A DNA stretch of 64,000 nt from Haloarcula halophila. GTDB lineage: Archaea > Halobacteriota > Halobacteria > Halobacteriales > Haloarculaceae. Positions within the stretch are counted from its first letter, which is position 1. Every line of letters starts with the position of its first letter. The stretch is from the NCBI RefSeq assembly GCF_029278565.1, contig NZ_CP119559.1:1860001-1924000 (forward strand), in the 5' to 3' direction. Under the pieces are notes generated by a model that saw only the letters and a list, made by a program, of their open reading frames with translations, did not search any database and was not told the DNA's origin. Below are positions 34,800 through 43,761 of this stretch, piece by piece. The position numbers and the translations under genes are program-made.

Positions 34800-36683
34800 G
34801 TGCTGGAGTCAGTCACGCCCGGGATGGCGTTCGTGTTCGCGTTGATCCTCGTGGCGCTCGTGTTGTTCGCCACCGAGGCGCTCCCGGTCGACGTGACCGC
34901 GATCAGCGTCATGGTCGCGCTGATGCTCGTCGAGCCGGTGACGACCGTCGCTGTCGATGCCGACCTGCTGGCCGAACCGGTGTACGCGCTCCACCAGCCC
35001 GGTGACGGCGAGTCGCCGCTGACTGCGGGGTTGTCGGGGTTTGCCTCGACGGCGACGATCACCGTCCTGGCGATGTTCATCCTCTCGGACGGCGTCCAGC
35101 GGACCGGTATCGTCCAGTTGTTGGGGGCGAAGATCGCTTCGCTGACCGGCGACAGCGAGTCCCGGCAACTGGGTGCGACGATCGGCCTGGTCGCGCCGAT
35201 CTCCGGGTTCATCAACAACACCGCCGCCGTGGCGATCCTGCTGCCGATGGTTACCGACATCGCCCACAAGGGGAAGATCTCGCCCTCGAAACTGCTCCTC
35301 CCGCTGTCGTACGCCTCGATGTTCGGCGGGATGCTCACGCTGATCGGCACCTCGACGAACATCCTCGCCTCCCAGCTATCCGCTGATCTGCTCGATCACC
35401 CCTTCGGGATGTTCGAGTTCACGCAACTCGGGCTGATCGTCTCGGTCGTCGGCACCGTCTACCTGCTCACCGTCGGGCGCTGGCTCGTCCCGAGCCGGAT
35501 CGAGGCCCGCGAGGATCTCACCGAAGAGTTCGAAATGGCGGAGTACCTCACGGAAGTCGTCGTCCGCGAGGATTCGCCGATCGTCGGCCAGACCGTCCAG
35601 ACGGCCCTGGCCGAGACCGAGTTCGACGTCGATATCGTCCAACTCGTTCGCGGCGGCCGCACGTTCCTCGAACCGTTGGGTCCGAAGACGATCCGGGCTG
35701 GCGACGTCTTCGCGATCCGGACCGATCGGGACACGCTGGTCGACCTCCTCGACGCCGAGGGGCTGGATCTGATCCCCGAGGTCGAGGTCGACGACGCGGA
35801 ACTGGAGAGCGCGAGCGAACGGACGAACCTCGTCGAGGTCGTCATCGCTCCGGGCTCGTCGCTGGTCGGGGAGACGTTCGTCTCCTCGAACTTCCGACAG
35901 CGCTACGACGCGACGGTGCTTGCGCTCCGGCGCGGGCGCGAACTGTTCCGCCAGCGGATGGATCGGATCAGGCTGAAAGTCGGTGACACGCTCCTGGTGC
36001 AGGCCACCTCCGAGAGCATCGAGCGACTCAACGTCAACAACGACTTCATCGTCGCCCAGGAGATCCAACGGCCGGACTTCCGGCGCTCGAAGATCCCGGT
36101 AGCCGTCGGCATCGTCGCGGCGGTCGTCGGGGCCGCGGCGCTCACCCCAGTTCACATCGTCGTCTCGGCGCTCGCCGGCGCCGTCGCAATGGTCCTGACC
36201 GGCTGTCTCCGCCCCCAGGAACTGTACGACGCCGTCCAGTGGGACGTGATCTTCCTGCTTGCGGGCGTGATCCCGCTCGGGATCGCGCTCCAGGAGACCG
36301 GCGGCGCCGACCTGCTCGCGGACCTGTTCGTGCTGTTCGCTCCGGGGTTTACACCGATCGTCGTCCTCGGGTTGATGTACGTCGTCACGGCGGTCCTGAC
36401 GAACATCATCTCGAACAACGCCTCGGTCGTCTTGATGATCCCCGTCGCCGTCGAGGCCGCCCAGCAACTGGGTGCCTACCCCTTCGCGTTCGTCCTGGCG
36501 GTCACGTTCGCGGCGTCGACGGCGTTCATGACGCCCGTGGGGTACCAGACGAACCTGTTGGTGTACGGGCCGGGTGGCTATCGGTTCAGTGACTATCTGA
36601 AAGTCGGCGCGCCGCTGCAAGCGGTGTTTGCCGTCGTGACGACCCTGGGGATCGCGTACTTCTGGGGTCTCGCGCCGCCGTAG
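34800..36683 (+). CDS. SLC13-type transporter with internal RCK_C domains
   Basis: A 627-residue carrier of the DASS/SLC13 ion-transporter family. N-terminal membrane helices carry the SNT-type signature (GFINNTAAVAILLPMV; TLIGTSTNILAS). Two TrkA-C/RCK_C domains are inserted at ~240-325 and ~335-420 (REDSPIVGQTVQTALAET, APGSSLVGETFVSSNF). A second helical half then has TNIISNNASVVLMIPVA and FMTPVGYQTNLLVYGPGGY. It is predicted to move a dicarboxylate, sulfate or similar anion with sodium. Starts at GTG. Confidence 0.9.
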   Translation: MLESVTPGMAFVFALILVALVLFATEALPVDVTAISVMVALMLVEPVTTVAVDADLLAEPVYALHQPGDGESPLTAGLSGFASTATITVLAMFILSDGVQRTGIVQLLGAKIASLTGDSESRQLGATIGLVAPISGFINNTAAVAILLPMVTDIAHKGKISPSKLLLPLSYASMFGGMLTLIGTSTNILASQLSADLLDHPFGMFEFTQLGLIVSVVGTVYLLTVGRWLVPSRIEAREDLTEEFEMAEYLTEVVVREDSPIVGQTVQTALAETEFDVDIVQLVRGGRTFLEPLGPKTIRAGDVFAIRTDRDTLVDLLDAEGLDLIPEVEVDDAELESASERTNLVEVVIAPGSSLVGETFVSSNFRQRYDATVLALRRGRELFRQRMDRIRLKVGDTLLVQATSESIERLNVNNDFIVAQEIQRPDFRRSKIPVAVGIVAAVVGAAALTPVHIVVSALAGAVAMVLTGCLRPQELYDAVQWDVIFLLAGVIPLGIALQETGGADLLADLFVLFAPGFTPIVVLGLMYVVTAVLTNIISNNASVVLMIPVAVEAAQQLGAYPFAFVLAVTFAASTAFMTPVGYQTNLLVYGPGGYRFSDYLKVGAPLQAVFAVVTTLGIAYFWGLAPP

Positions 36684-36700
36684 CACGGGGACGCGAGCAA

Positions 36701-36714
36701 CGAAACCCTTTACT
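36701..36714 (+). promoter_or_regulatory. Promoter of tRNA-Pro
   Basis: A BRE-like CGAAA (36701-36705) is followed by CTTTACT (36708-36714), about 26-32 bases before the tRNA. Normal spacing for an archaeal tRNA promoter. Confidence 0.5.
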
Positions 36715-36739
36715 CGGTGACGGACGCATCCTCACCTGC

Positions 36740-36812
36740 GGGATCGTGGGGTAGCTTGGTAACCTTCGGGCCTTGGGTGCCCGTGCCCCTAGTTCAAATC
36801 TGGGCGATCCCA
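36740..36812 (+). tRNA. tRNA-Pro(TGG)
   Basis: Acceptor GGGATCG pairs with CGATCCC; discriminator A. The anticodon stem is CGGGC/GCCCG with loop CTTGGGT; anticodon TGG at 36774-36776. The T-arm is CCTAG-TTCAAAT-CTGGG. No intron. Own promoter; the next gene is on the other strand. Confidence 0.95.
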
Positions 36813-36844
36813 CTCAACGCGGTTCTCTCGACCCGAACAGCCAG

Positions 36845-37372
36845 TCACTGCTGGGTCGTCCGACAGACGGGCCGAACGACCGCTTCCTCGACCCGGTCGC
36901 GTGTCGCCTCGACCGAGCCGGAGTTGTCGACGACGACGTGGTCACGTTCGAACGGGTCGAACGCGGCCCGGTGTTGTTCGTAGACCGCGAAATCGGCGTC
37001 GCTGACGGTTCCCTCGCGGCGCTCGATCCGCTCTCTGACGACCTCCGGGGAACAGGTCACCCGGACGAACAGCAACTCGGCCCCGGCTTCGCGTGCCGTC
37101 TCGGCGGCCATCTCCCGGTAGCGTACCGAATTAAACGTCGCGTCGACGACGACGGACTCTCCCTGTTCCAACTCCCTCCGGGCACGCGAGAGCAGTTCCT
37201 CGTAGGTCCGTTCGATCTCGGCGTCGGTGTAGGAGGGGTCGTCGAACAGCGACTTTCGCACCTCGTCGCTGCGGTATCGCGGTGCCCCGCACTGCCGGGC
37301 GGCGTACCCGGAGGCCGTCGACTTCCCGACGCCCGGGAGACCACAGAAGGCGATGAGTGCTGGGCTGTCCAC
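36845..37372 (-). CDS. P-loop nucleotide/nucleoside-type kinase
   Basis: A 175-residue AAA-like P-loop kinase. Walker A is CGLPGVGKSTASGYAA (residues ~10-25). A lid-like stretch VRERIERREGTVSD and the conserved VVVDATFNSVRYREM fit small-molecule kinases related to adenylylsulfate kinase and the zeta-toxin/YgiD-type P-loop group. Phosphate acceptor unknown. Starts at GTG (MDSPALIAFCG). Confidence 0.84.
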   Translation of the reverse strand: MDSPALIAFCGLPGVGKSTASGYAARQCGAPRYRSDEVRKSLFDDPSYTDAEIERTYEELLSRARRELEQGESVVVDATFNSVRYREMAAETAREAGAELLFVRVTCSPEVVRERIERREGTVSDADFAVYEQHRAAFDPFERDHVVVDNSGSVEATRDRVEEAVVRPVCRTTQQ

Positions 37373-37459
37373 AGCGGCCGTTCACACAGTCGAGGCTTAA
37401 TTTCCCCGATTCTGGCGGCCGGCGACAGACCCTTGGCGTCCCGGTGTGCACGCTGTGGC

Positions 37460-38638
37460 ATGAGTGCGTACACCGACGCCGACTGGCTTCGGGACCACCT
37501 CGGAGACGTGCTGGCGTTCTACTACCCGGCCTGTGTCGACGAACGGAACGGTGGGTTCGTCGCACAGTTGGACGCCGAGACCGGCGAGAGCTACGATCCG
37601 GACAGCAAACACCTGGTGGCGGCGGCACGGTTCACCCGGAACTTCGCGCTGGCTGTCGAGCTGTTCGGTACCGACCCGTGGCTGGGCGCGGCCCAGCGTG
37701 GTACCGACTTCCTCCACGAGCACTTTCGCGACGCCGAACACGGGGGGTACCACTGGCTGCTCTCCGGGACGACGCCGACCGACTCACAGCGGGTCTGCTA
37801 CGGGCACGCGTTCGTCGTCCTCGCGTACGCTCGGGCGACCGACGCCGGGGTCGACGGCGCAGCGGACCGGCTCGACGAGGCCTGGACACTGCTCGACGAG
37901 CGGTTCTACGAGCCCGACCAGGGACTCTACCGGAGCGTCTTCGACGCCGACTGGGACGCTGCCGAAGCCTACCGCGGGCAGAACGCCAACATGCACGCCT
38001 GTGAGGCCAACATCGTCGCCTACGAGGTTACCGGCGAGACCCGGTATCTCGACCGCGCGCTGACTGTCGCCGAACGGCTCTGTGTCGACCTGGCCGGCGA
38101 GACCGAGGGCCGGATCTGGGAACACTACACCGACGACTGGAGCCACGACTTCGCGTACAACCGCGACGACCCGACCCACCAGTTCCGCCCGTGGGGGTAC
38201 CAGCCCGGTCACCACGCCGAGTGGGCGAAACTCCTCTCGATTCTGGACCGCCACGCCGAGGCCGACTGGCTGCTCGACCGCGCCAGGGAACTGTTCGACG
38301 CGGCGACGACCGGCTGGGACGACGACCGCGGCGGGTTCTACTACTCGCTAGACCGGGCGGGCGAGCCGGTCGTCGACGACAAGTACAGCTGGGAGGTCGC
38401 CGAAGCGATCGGTGCCGCCGCCGCGCTGATCGAGCGGACCGGCCGGGATCGGTACCGGGAGTGGTACGACCGCTGCTGGGAGTACGCGGTCGAGACGATG
38501 GTCGCGCCCAGCGGCAACTGGTACGAACGGGTCGACGTGGACAACGAGCCGTATCCGACCGGCGACGGGCCGGCGGTCGAACCGGGCTATCACCCGATCG
38601 GTGCCTGCTACGAGAGCCTGCGGAGCCTCGGCGAGTAG
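37460..38638 (+). CDS. AGE-family sugar epimerase/isomerase
   Basis: A 392-residue (alpha/alpha)6-barrel protein of the N-acylglucosamine-2-epimerase family. Active-site features include GGFVAQLD, CYGHAFVVLAYAR (His), GQNANMHACEANI (His) and the C-terminal HHAEWAKLL and KYSWEVAEAIGA. It would interconvert sugars, e.g. mannose and glucose or a disaccharide. Start at ATG (MSAYTDADWLRDHL). It stands alone between the kinase and mcm. Confidence 0.88.
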   Translation: MSAYTDADWLRDHLGDVLAFYYPACVDERNGGFVAQLDAETGESYDPDSKHLVAAARFTRNFALAVELFGTDPWLGAAQRGTDFLHEHFRDAEHGGYHWLLSGTTPTDSQRVCYGHAFVVLAYARATDAGVDGAADRLDEAWTLLDERFYEPDQGLYRSVFDADWDAAEAYRGQNANMHACEANIVAYEVTGETRYLDRALTVAERLCVDLAGETEGRIWEHYTDDWSHDFAYNRDDPTHQFRPWGYQPGHHAEWAKLLSILDRHAEADWLLDRARELFDAATTGWDDDRGGFYYSLDRAGEPVVDDKYSWEVAEAIGAAAALIERTGRDRYREWYDRCWEYAVETMVAPSGNWYERVDVDNEPYPTGDGPAVEPGYHPIGACYESLRSLGE

Positions 38639-38773
38639 CCGCCCGGCGGCTCGTTTCCCCGTTATCTCGGGCGCGATCGACCTACCGTCTCCCGGTCGTG
38701 TCGGCCACCGTCTCACGCTCACCCCCGTTCACGAACATTCTTAGCCCGTCGGGCGCAATCGTTGTCCAACCAG

Positions 38774-41700
38774 ATGGCGACCGCCGACAACACCGAACTC
38801 ATCGATCGCTTCGAGGAGTTCTACCGCAACTACTACCGCAACGAGATCGGTGAGCTCGCACAGAAGTACCCCAACGACCAGAAGTCGCTGTATATCGACT
38901 GGGACGACCTCTATCGGTTCGATCCGGACCTGGCCGACGACTACCGCACCAAGCCCGAACAGCTCCAGGAGTACGCCGAGGAGGCGCTGCGGCTGTACGA
39001 CCTCCCCGTCGACGTCTCGCTGGGCCAGGCCCACGTCCGGGTCCAGAACCTCCCCGACTCCGAGGACATCCGCGAGATTCGGCACGAACACCACGGCAAC
39101 CTCATCGCCGTTCAGGGCATCGTCCGGAAGGCGACCGACGTTCGCCCGAAGGTCGTCGAAGCCGCCTTCGAGTGCCAGCGCTGCGGGACCCTCACCCGCA
39201 TCCCACAGAACACCGGCGACTTCCAGGAGCCCCACGAGTGTCAGGGCTGTGAACGCCAGGGCCCGTTCCGGCTCAACACCGAACAGTCCCAGTTCATCGA
39301 CGCCCAGAAGATCCGCGTCCAGGAGTCCCCCGAGGGGTTGCGTGGCGGTGAGACGCCCCAGTCGATCGACATCAACGTCGAGGACGACATCACGGGGACG
39401 GTGACGGCGGGTGACCACGTCCGGGTCACCGGCGTCCTCAAACTCGACCAGCAGGGGTCGGACCAGGACAAGTCACCGATGTTCGACATCTACATGGACG
39501 GGGTCAGCGTCGTCATTGAGGACGAGCAGTTCGAGGACATGGACATCACCGACGCCGACAAGAAAGAGATCATCGAGCTCTCGAACGAGCCCGACATCTA
39601 CGACCGGATGGTCGGCGCCATCGCCCCCTCCATCTACGGCTACGAGAAGGAGAAGCTCGCGATGATGCTCCAGCTGTTTTCGGGCGTCACGAAGGAACTC
39701 CCCGACGGCTCGCGCATCCGGGGTGACCTGCACATGCTACTGATCGGTGACCCCGGAACTGGCAAATCGCAGATGTTATCATATATCCGGGAGATAGCCC
39801 CTCGGTCTGTCTACACGTCGGGGAAAGGCTCCAGCTCTGCCGGCCTTACTGCGGCGGCTGTGCGGGACGACTTCGGCGACGGCCAACAGTGGACGCTAGA
39901 GGCTGGCGCGCTCGTTCTGGCCGATCAAGGCATCGCCGCTGTCGACGAGCTAGACAAGATGAGTTGCGTGACTGGGGATACCCTCGTCCACGGGGCCGAT
40001 GGGATCAACAGGATCCGTGACCTCGCCCACGAGTACGCCGACGACGGCGCGGTTGAATCGCTCTCCAACGGGCGTATGATCCGCGATATCGGCGATCTGC
40101 AGGTCTGGACGATGACCGACGACGGGCGGCTCGTCACCCGCCCGGTGACGGCCATCCACGAGTACGACGCGCCCGAGGACCTGACGCGGGTGACACTCCA
40201 GACGGGCGAACGACTCACCGCGACGGCGGACCACCCGTTCTTCGTCCGCGACGACGGCGAGCGTGTCGAACGGCCAGCCGCCGATTTGGAAGCCGGTGAC
40301 TGGGTCTACGTCCCCCGGTCGGTGAGTGAGACGGCCGCCGACGGTGGCATCGACGCTGGCACGACAGCCGCGCCGGCGCTTGACAGAGAGTCGAACGGAT
40401 CCGATAGCACAGTGTCTCCGGCGTTGGCGTCGATACTTGGCTACCTTGCCGGCGACGGCAACGTCTACTACGAGCGCGACGAGGGGGTCTACGGCATCCG
40501 GTTCACCAACGCGGAAGCGGAACTGCTCGCTGACTTCGAGCGGGCGTGCCGACAGGCGTTCGATAGCGAGCCAGTTCAACCGCCGAGCGAACAGCGTGAC
40601 GACGGTGTCGAAACCGTCCGCATGCCGGGGAAACAGTACGCCGACGCCGTGCTCGACGCGGGGATGAATCTCGACGTCTACGACGGCAAACGATTGCCCG
40701 AGGCTGTCACTCGATCCTCACGAACGGCGAAAGGCGCGTTCCTCCGCGCGCTTGCCGACAGTGAAGGCACGGTCGACGACCGGAACGTCAAGATCTACTC
40801 GTCGAGTTACGACCTCCTCCTCGGCGCGAAGCAACTCCTGCTGGAGTTCGGCGTGTCGAGCCAGATCCAGACGCGCAAACGTTCGGCGGGTCGTGACGTC
40901 TACGTCCTCGCGATCACCGACGCCGACTCGCTGGTCGCGTTCGACCGTCACGTCGGGTTCACGCTCAACCGGAAGCAGGGGGCGCTCGACAACGTGGTCG
41001 ACGCCGTCTCTGGCGACCGGACGATCCTCGATGTCGTTCCGCAGTGTGGATCGCTACTGGCCGACTGCCGTGAGTCGCTCCGTCTGCACCAGTCCGAGTG
41101 TGGGCTGAACGATGCGACATACTGTAGCTTCGAGAACGAAGACGCCGATGTCTCGATCCGGGCCGCCAGGACCATCCTGGAAGCGTTCGAATCCCGGAAA
41201 CGCGACGCCGCCGCCGACCGTCGCGGGACGCTCGATGATGCCGACTGGGAGACGTTGGCCGCTGTCAGAGAGCGGTACCACGTCTCGCAGTCGGAACTGG
41301 CGACCGGGACGGACTACACCCAACAGCAGATATCCCGACTGTGGGACGAGGACGAACACCTCCGTGCTGTCGTCGCCACGAGGCTGGAGACGATTCTCGG
41401 AGCCGTCGCCGACACGGATCTGGATCCGCTCCGCGGACTCGTCACCGGGGACGTGAAGTGGCGACGCGTCGAGACGGTCGAGACAGTTCCGGCAAAAGTG
41501 GAGGACGATCAGATTCGCCTGCTCACCGAGGAGATCGCCGAACTCCTAGGATGTTCGGCCGACGAGGCTGTCGAGCGGGCACGCACGCTCCTGGCTTCCG
41601 ACCCTGCGCTCACCGACTGGGAATCGGTCCGAACGGTGATGGAGCGATACGGCATCTCCGGTGCAGCAGTCGCGGACGACATCGGTGTCGACCAGTCGAC

Positions 41701-42808
41701 TGTCTCGCGCTGGCTACGTGGTGTCGTCGACACCGATCAGTTCGACGAGATTCGGGGCGCAGTTCGCCAGCGTGTCGACCGTCTCCGAACCAAACTGGAG
41801 GGGCTTGTCGACGAGATCGAGGCACGCCAGACACCGAGCGTCTACGACCTGACGGTCGAGGGAACACACAACTTCGTGGCCAACGGCATGGTCGTCCACA
41901 ACTCCGAGGACCGTTCGGCGATGCACGAAGCGTTAGAACAACAACGGATCAGTGTCAGTAAAGCTGGTATTAACGCCACGCTGAAAAGTCGCTGCTCGCT
42001 GCTCGGCGCGGCAAACCCCAAGTACGGGCGCTTCGACCAGTACGAGTCCATCGGCGAGCAGATCGATCTTGAACCGGCGCTGATCTCGCGGTTCGACCTC
42101 ATCTTCACGGTCACCGACCAGCCTGACGAGGAGAAGGACCGCAACCTCGCCAAGCACATCATCCAGACCAACTACGCCGGCGAGTTGAACACCCATCGGG
42201 TCGAGACATCGACCTCGAACTACTCCGCCGAGGAGGTCGAGACCGTCACCGACGAGGTCGCCCCGACGATCGAGCCGAACCTCCTCCGGAAGTATATCGC
42301 CTACGCCAAGCGCAACTGCTTCCCGACGATGACCGAGGAAGCAAAGACCGTCATCGAGGAGTTCTACGTCGATCTACGGCTGAAAGGGCAGGACGAGGAC
42401 GCTCCCGTCCCGGTCACCGCCCGGAAACTGGAGGCGCTCGTCCGGCTGGCGGAGGCCTCCGCGCGAATCCGGTTGTCGGATACCGTCGAGGAGGAGGACG
42501 CCGACCGGGCCGTCGAGATCGCCCACTACTGTCTGAAGGAGATCGGCGTCGATCCCGAGACCGGCGAGTTCGACGCCGACGTGGTCGAGACGGGAACCTC
42601 GAAGAGCCAGCGTGACCGCATCCAGAACATCCGGGGGATCATCGCCGATATCGAGGACGAGTACGACGAGGGCGCGCCGGTCGACGTGGTCATCGAACGC
42701 GCGGAAGAAGTCGACATCGACGAGTCCAAGGCCGAACACGAGATCGAGAAGCTCAAACAGAAAGGCGAGGTGTACGAGCCCCGCACCGACCATCTCCGGA
42801 CGACATAA
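38774..42808 (+). CDS. mcm: Replicative MCM helicase containing an intein
   Basis: The replicative helicase; 1344 residues as translated, 698 after intein removal, normal for haloarchaea. The extein has an N-terminal domain with a zinc ribbon (CQRC ... CQGC) and a AAA+ core. Walker A is GDPGTGKSQM; Walker B (DELDKM) lies directly before the insertion. Sensor 1 is AANPKYGRFD, and the arginine finger is in LISRFDLIF. A C-terminal winged helix follows. Start at ATG (MATADNTELIDRFEEFYRN); a TTG four codons upstream is unlikely. The stop shares one base with the next ATG (TAATG), so the downstream gene is likely coupled. Confidence 0.95.
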   Translation: MATADNTELIDRFEEFYRNYYRNEIGELAQKYPNDQKSLYIDWDDLYRFDPDLADDYRTKPEQLQEYAEEALRLYDLPVDVSLGQAHVRVQNLPDSEDIREIRHEHHGNLIAVQGIVRKATDVRPKVVEAAFECQRCGTLTRIPQNTGDFQEPHECQGCERQGPFRLNTEQSQFIDAQKIRVQESPEGLRGGETPQSIDINVEDDITGTVTAGDHVRVTGVLKLDQQGSDQDKSPMFDIYMDGVSVVIEDEQFEDMDITDADKKEIIELSNEPDIYDRMVGAIAPSIYGYEKEKLAMMLQLFSGVTKELPDGSRIRGDLHMLLIGDPGTGKSQMLSYIREIAPRSVYTSGKGSSSAGLTAAAVRDDFGDGQQWTLEAGALVLADQGIAAVDELDKMSCVTGDTLVHGADGINRIRDLAHEYADDGAVESLSNGRMIRDIGDLQVWTMTDDGRLVTRPVTAIHEYDAPEDLTRVTLQTGERLTATADHPFFVRDDGERVERPAADLEAGDWVYVPRSVSETAADGGIDAGTTAAPALDRESNGSDSTVSPALASILGYLAGDGNVYYERDEGVYGIRFTNAEAELLADFERACRQAFDSEPVQPPSEQRDDGVETVRMPGKQYADAVLDAGMNLDVYDGKRLPEAVTRSSRTAKGAFLRALADSEGTVDDRNVKIYSSSYDLLLGAKQLLLEFGVSSQIQTRKRSAGRDVYVLAITDADSLVAFDRHVGFTLNRKQGALDNVVDAVSGDRTILDVVPQCGSLLADCRESLRLHQSECGLNDATYCSFENEDADVSIRAARTILEAFESRKRDAAADRRGTLDDADWETLAAVRERYHVSQSELATGTDYTQQQISRLWDEDEHLRAVVATRLETILGAVADTDLDPLRGLVTGDVKWRRVETVETVPAKVEDDQIRLLTEEIAELLGCSADEAVERARTLLASDPALTDWESVRTVMERYGISGAAVADDIGVDQSTVSRWLRGVVDTDQFDEIRGAVRQRVDRLRTKLEGLVDEIEARQTPSVYDLTVEGTHNFVANGMVVHNSEDRSAMHEALEQQRISVSKAGINATLKSRCSLLGAANPKYGRFDQYESIGEQIDLEPALISRFDLIFTVTDQPDEEKDRNLAKHIIQTNYAGELNTHRVETSTSNYSAEEVETVTDEVAPTIEPNLLRKYIAYAKRNCFPTMTEEAKTVIEEFYVDLRLKGQDEDAPVPVTARKLEALVRLAEASARIRLSDTVEEEDADRAVEIAHYCLKEIGVDPETGEFDADVVETGTSKSQRDRIQNIRGIIADIEDEYDEGAPVDVVIERAEEVDIDESKAEHEIEKLKQKGEVYEPRTDHLRTT
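39965..41902 (+). mobile_element. MCM intein with LAGLIDADG homing endonuclease and HTH segments
   Basis: A 646-residue self-splicing insertion inside MCM (residues 398-1043). It starts with Cys1 (CVTGDTLVHG), has block B TATADHPFFV, and ends VYDLTVEGTHNFVANGMVVHN with terminal Asn and Ser as +1 extein residue. The two endonuclease motifs are LGYLAGDGNV and FLRALADSEGTV. Between them and the C-terminal block lie two helix-turn-helix-like segments (SQSELATGTDYTQQQISRLW and GAAVADDIGVDQSTVSRWLRG). The insertion splits DELDKMS from SEDRSAMHEAL, at the ATPase Walker B. Confidence 0.93.
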
Positions 42809-43080
42809 TGGACCGCATCTCCGCACTGCGGAACGTCGAGGAGGCCCTGGCGACGTTCGAAGCGGGCGAGTGTTCGCTTGCCGACCTCGAACGGGAGGTC
42901 AGGGGGGTCCTGCGGACGTACGCGACGGACTTCGAGGGCGAGCTACGGGCCTACCGGGCACAGGGTGACGGTCCCGTCGACGGACTCGTCGTCCTCGCGT
43001 CGGACGCGACGGCGGCACGTGACCGTGTTCGCTCGCTGGTCGACGAACCCGGGCGGTTCGAGGTCGCTCCTGTCGAGTGA
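42808..43080 (+). CDS. Small helical protein coupled to mcm
   Basis: 90 residues, mostly helical (ISALRNVEEALATFEAGE, then LADLEREVRGVLRTYATDF), ending in a beta-like VDGLVVLASDATAARDRV. Its ATG overlaps the mcm stop by one base. I do not recognise the family by function. It looks like one of the unknown haloarchaeal families (DUF785x series, from memory) that travel with the ATPase downstream. Confidence 0.78.
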   Translation: MDRISALRNVEEALATFEAGECSLADLEREVRGVLRTYATDFEGELRAYRAQGDGPVDGLVVLASDATAARDRVRSLVDEPGRFEVAPVE

Positions 43081-43131
43081 GTGCAGTGAAAGTGGTTTTA
43101 CTCCCGGGGAGTGTATCGGTGTGTATCGTCG

Positions 43132-43716
43132 ATGAGTGAGCTTCCCGAGGAACTCGCCGGAGCGACCAACACGCTGATCTGTGCGCCGTCGATGAGCCGC
43201 CACGCGGGTGGCGGGACCCACTGTACCGAGCTACTCAACGCGGGAGAGACGCCCGCGAGCGTCCTGTGGGTTACGTACACCCGCTCGCCGTCGGCGTGTG
43301 TCGAGGCCGTGCGCAGGTCGGGGGTCGAGCCGGCATCGCTGTCGGTCATCGCTGTCGGCGAGACCCCGATGGAAGACGACGAATCGCTCTCGTCGGTCAG
43401 GGTCGACACCGTCTCGACACCCAGTGACCTTACCGGGCTGGGGATCACGCTCAGCCAGACGCTCTCGGGCCGTGAAGATGTCGTCGTCTGTTTCGATTCG
43501 CTGACGGCCGTCCTCCAGTACGTCGAACGTGAGACGCTATACGAGTTCCTCCACGCCGTCGTCGGCCAACTCCACGCCGCCGACGCACTGGCACACTTCC
43601 ATCTCGATCCGACAGCCCACGACAGGCAGACCGTCGACGCGCTGACCTCACTGTTCGATGCCGTCGTCCACGTTCGGGACGGCGACCGGGAGATCCGGAC
43701 TCGACAATTATTGTAA
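43132..43716 (+). CDS. RecA-fold-like protein without a P-loop (DUF7504-like)
   Basis: A 194-residue protein. The pattern VLWVTYTRSPSACVEAV, then VVVCFDSLTAVLQYVERET (Walker B-like, with Asp-Ser-Leu-Thr) and VQTVDALTSLFDAVVHVRDG-type C-terminus recalls KaiC/ArlH RecA-like proteins. Where a Walker A should lie it reads CAPSMSRHAGGGTHC, so nucleotide binding is doubtful. Haloarchaea have several such proteins of unknown role. A T6 run follows at 43732. Confidence 0.8.
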   Translation: MSELPEELAGATNTLICAPSMSRHAGGGTHCTELLNAGETPASVLWVTYTRSPSACVEAVRRSGVEPASLSVIAVGETPMEDDESLSSVRVDTVSTPSDLTGLGITLSQTLSGREDVVVCFDSLTAVLQYVERETLYEFLHAVVGQLHAADALAHFHLDPTAHDRQTVDALTSLFDAVVHVRDGDREIRTRQLL

Positions 43717-43731
43717 CTTTAGAGGAGCAAA

Positions 43732-43739
43732 TTTTTTAC
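43732..43739 (+). promoter_or_regulatory. T-run / TATA-like box before the next unknown gene
   Basis: TTTTTTAC lies 16 bases after one stop and 23-30 bases before the next GTG. It may end the mcm-side transcript and start a new one, splitting the cluster in two. Confidence 0.4.
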
Positions 43740-43761
43740 CGAAGAACGAGAAACAACCGCT

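Noticed and set aside
36773-37459. A 229-residue N-terminal extension of the AGE epimerase
   Set aside because: It lies opposite the P-loop kinase and crosses tRNA-Pro; the ATG at 37460 gives a normal family length.
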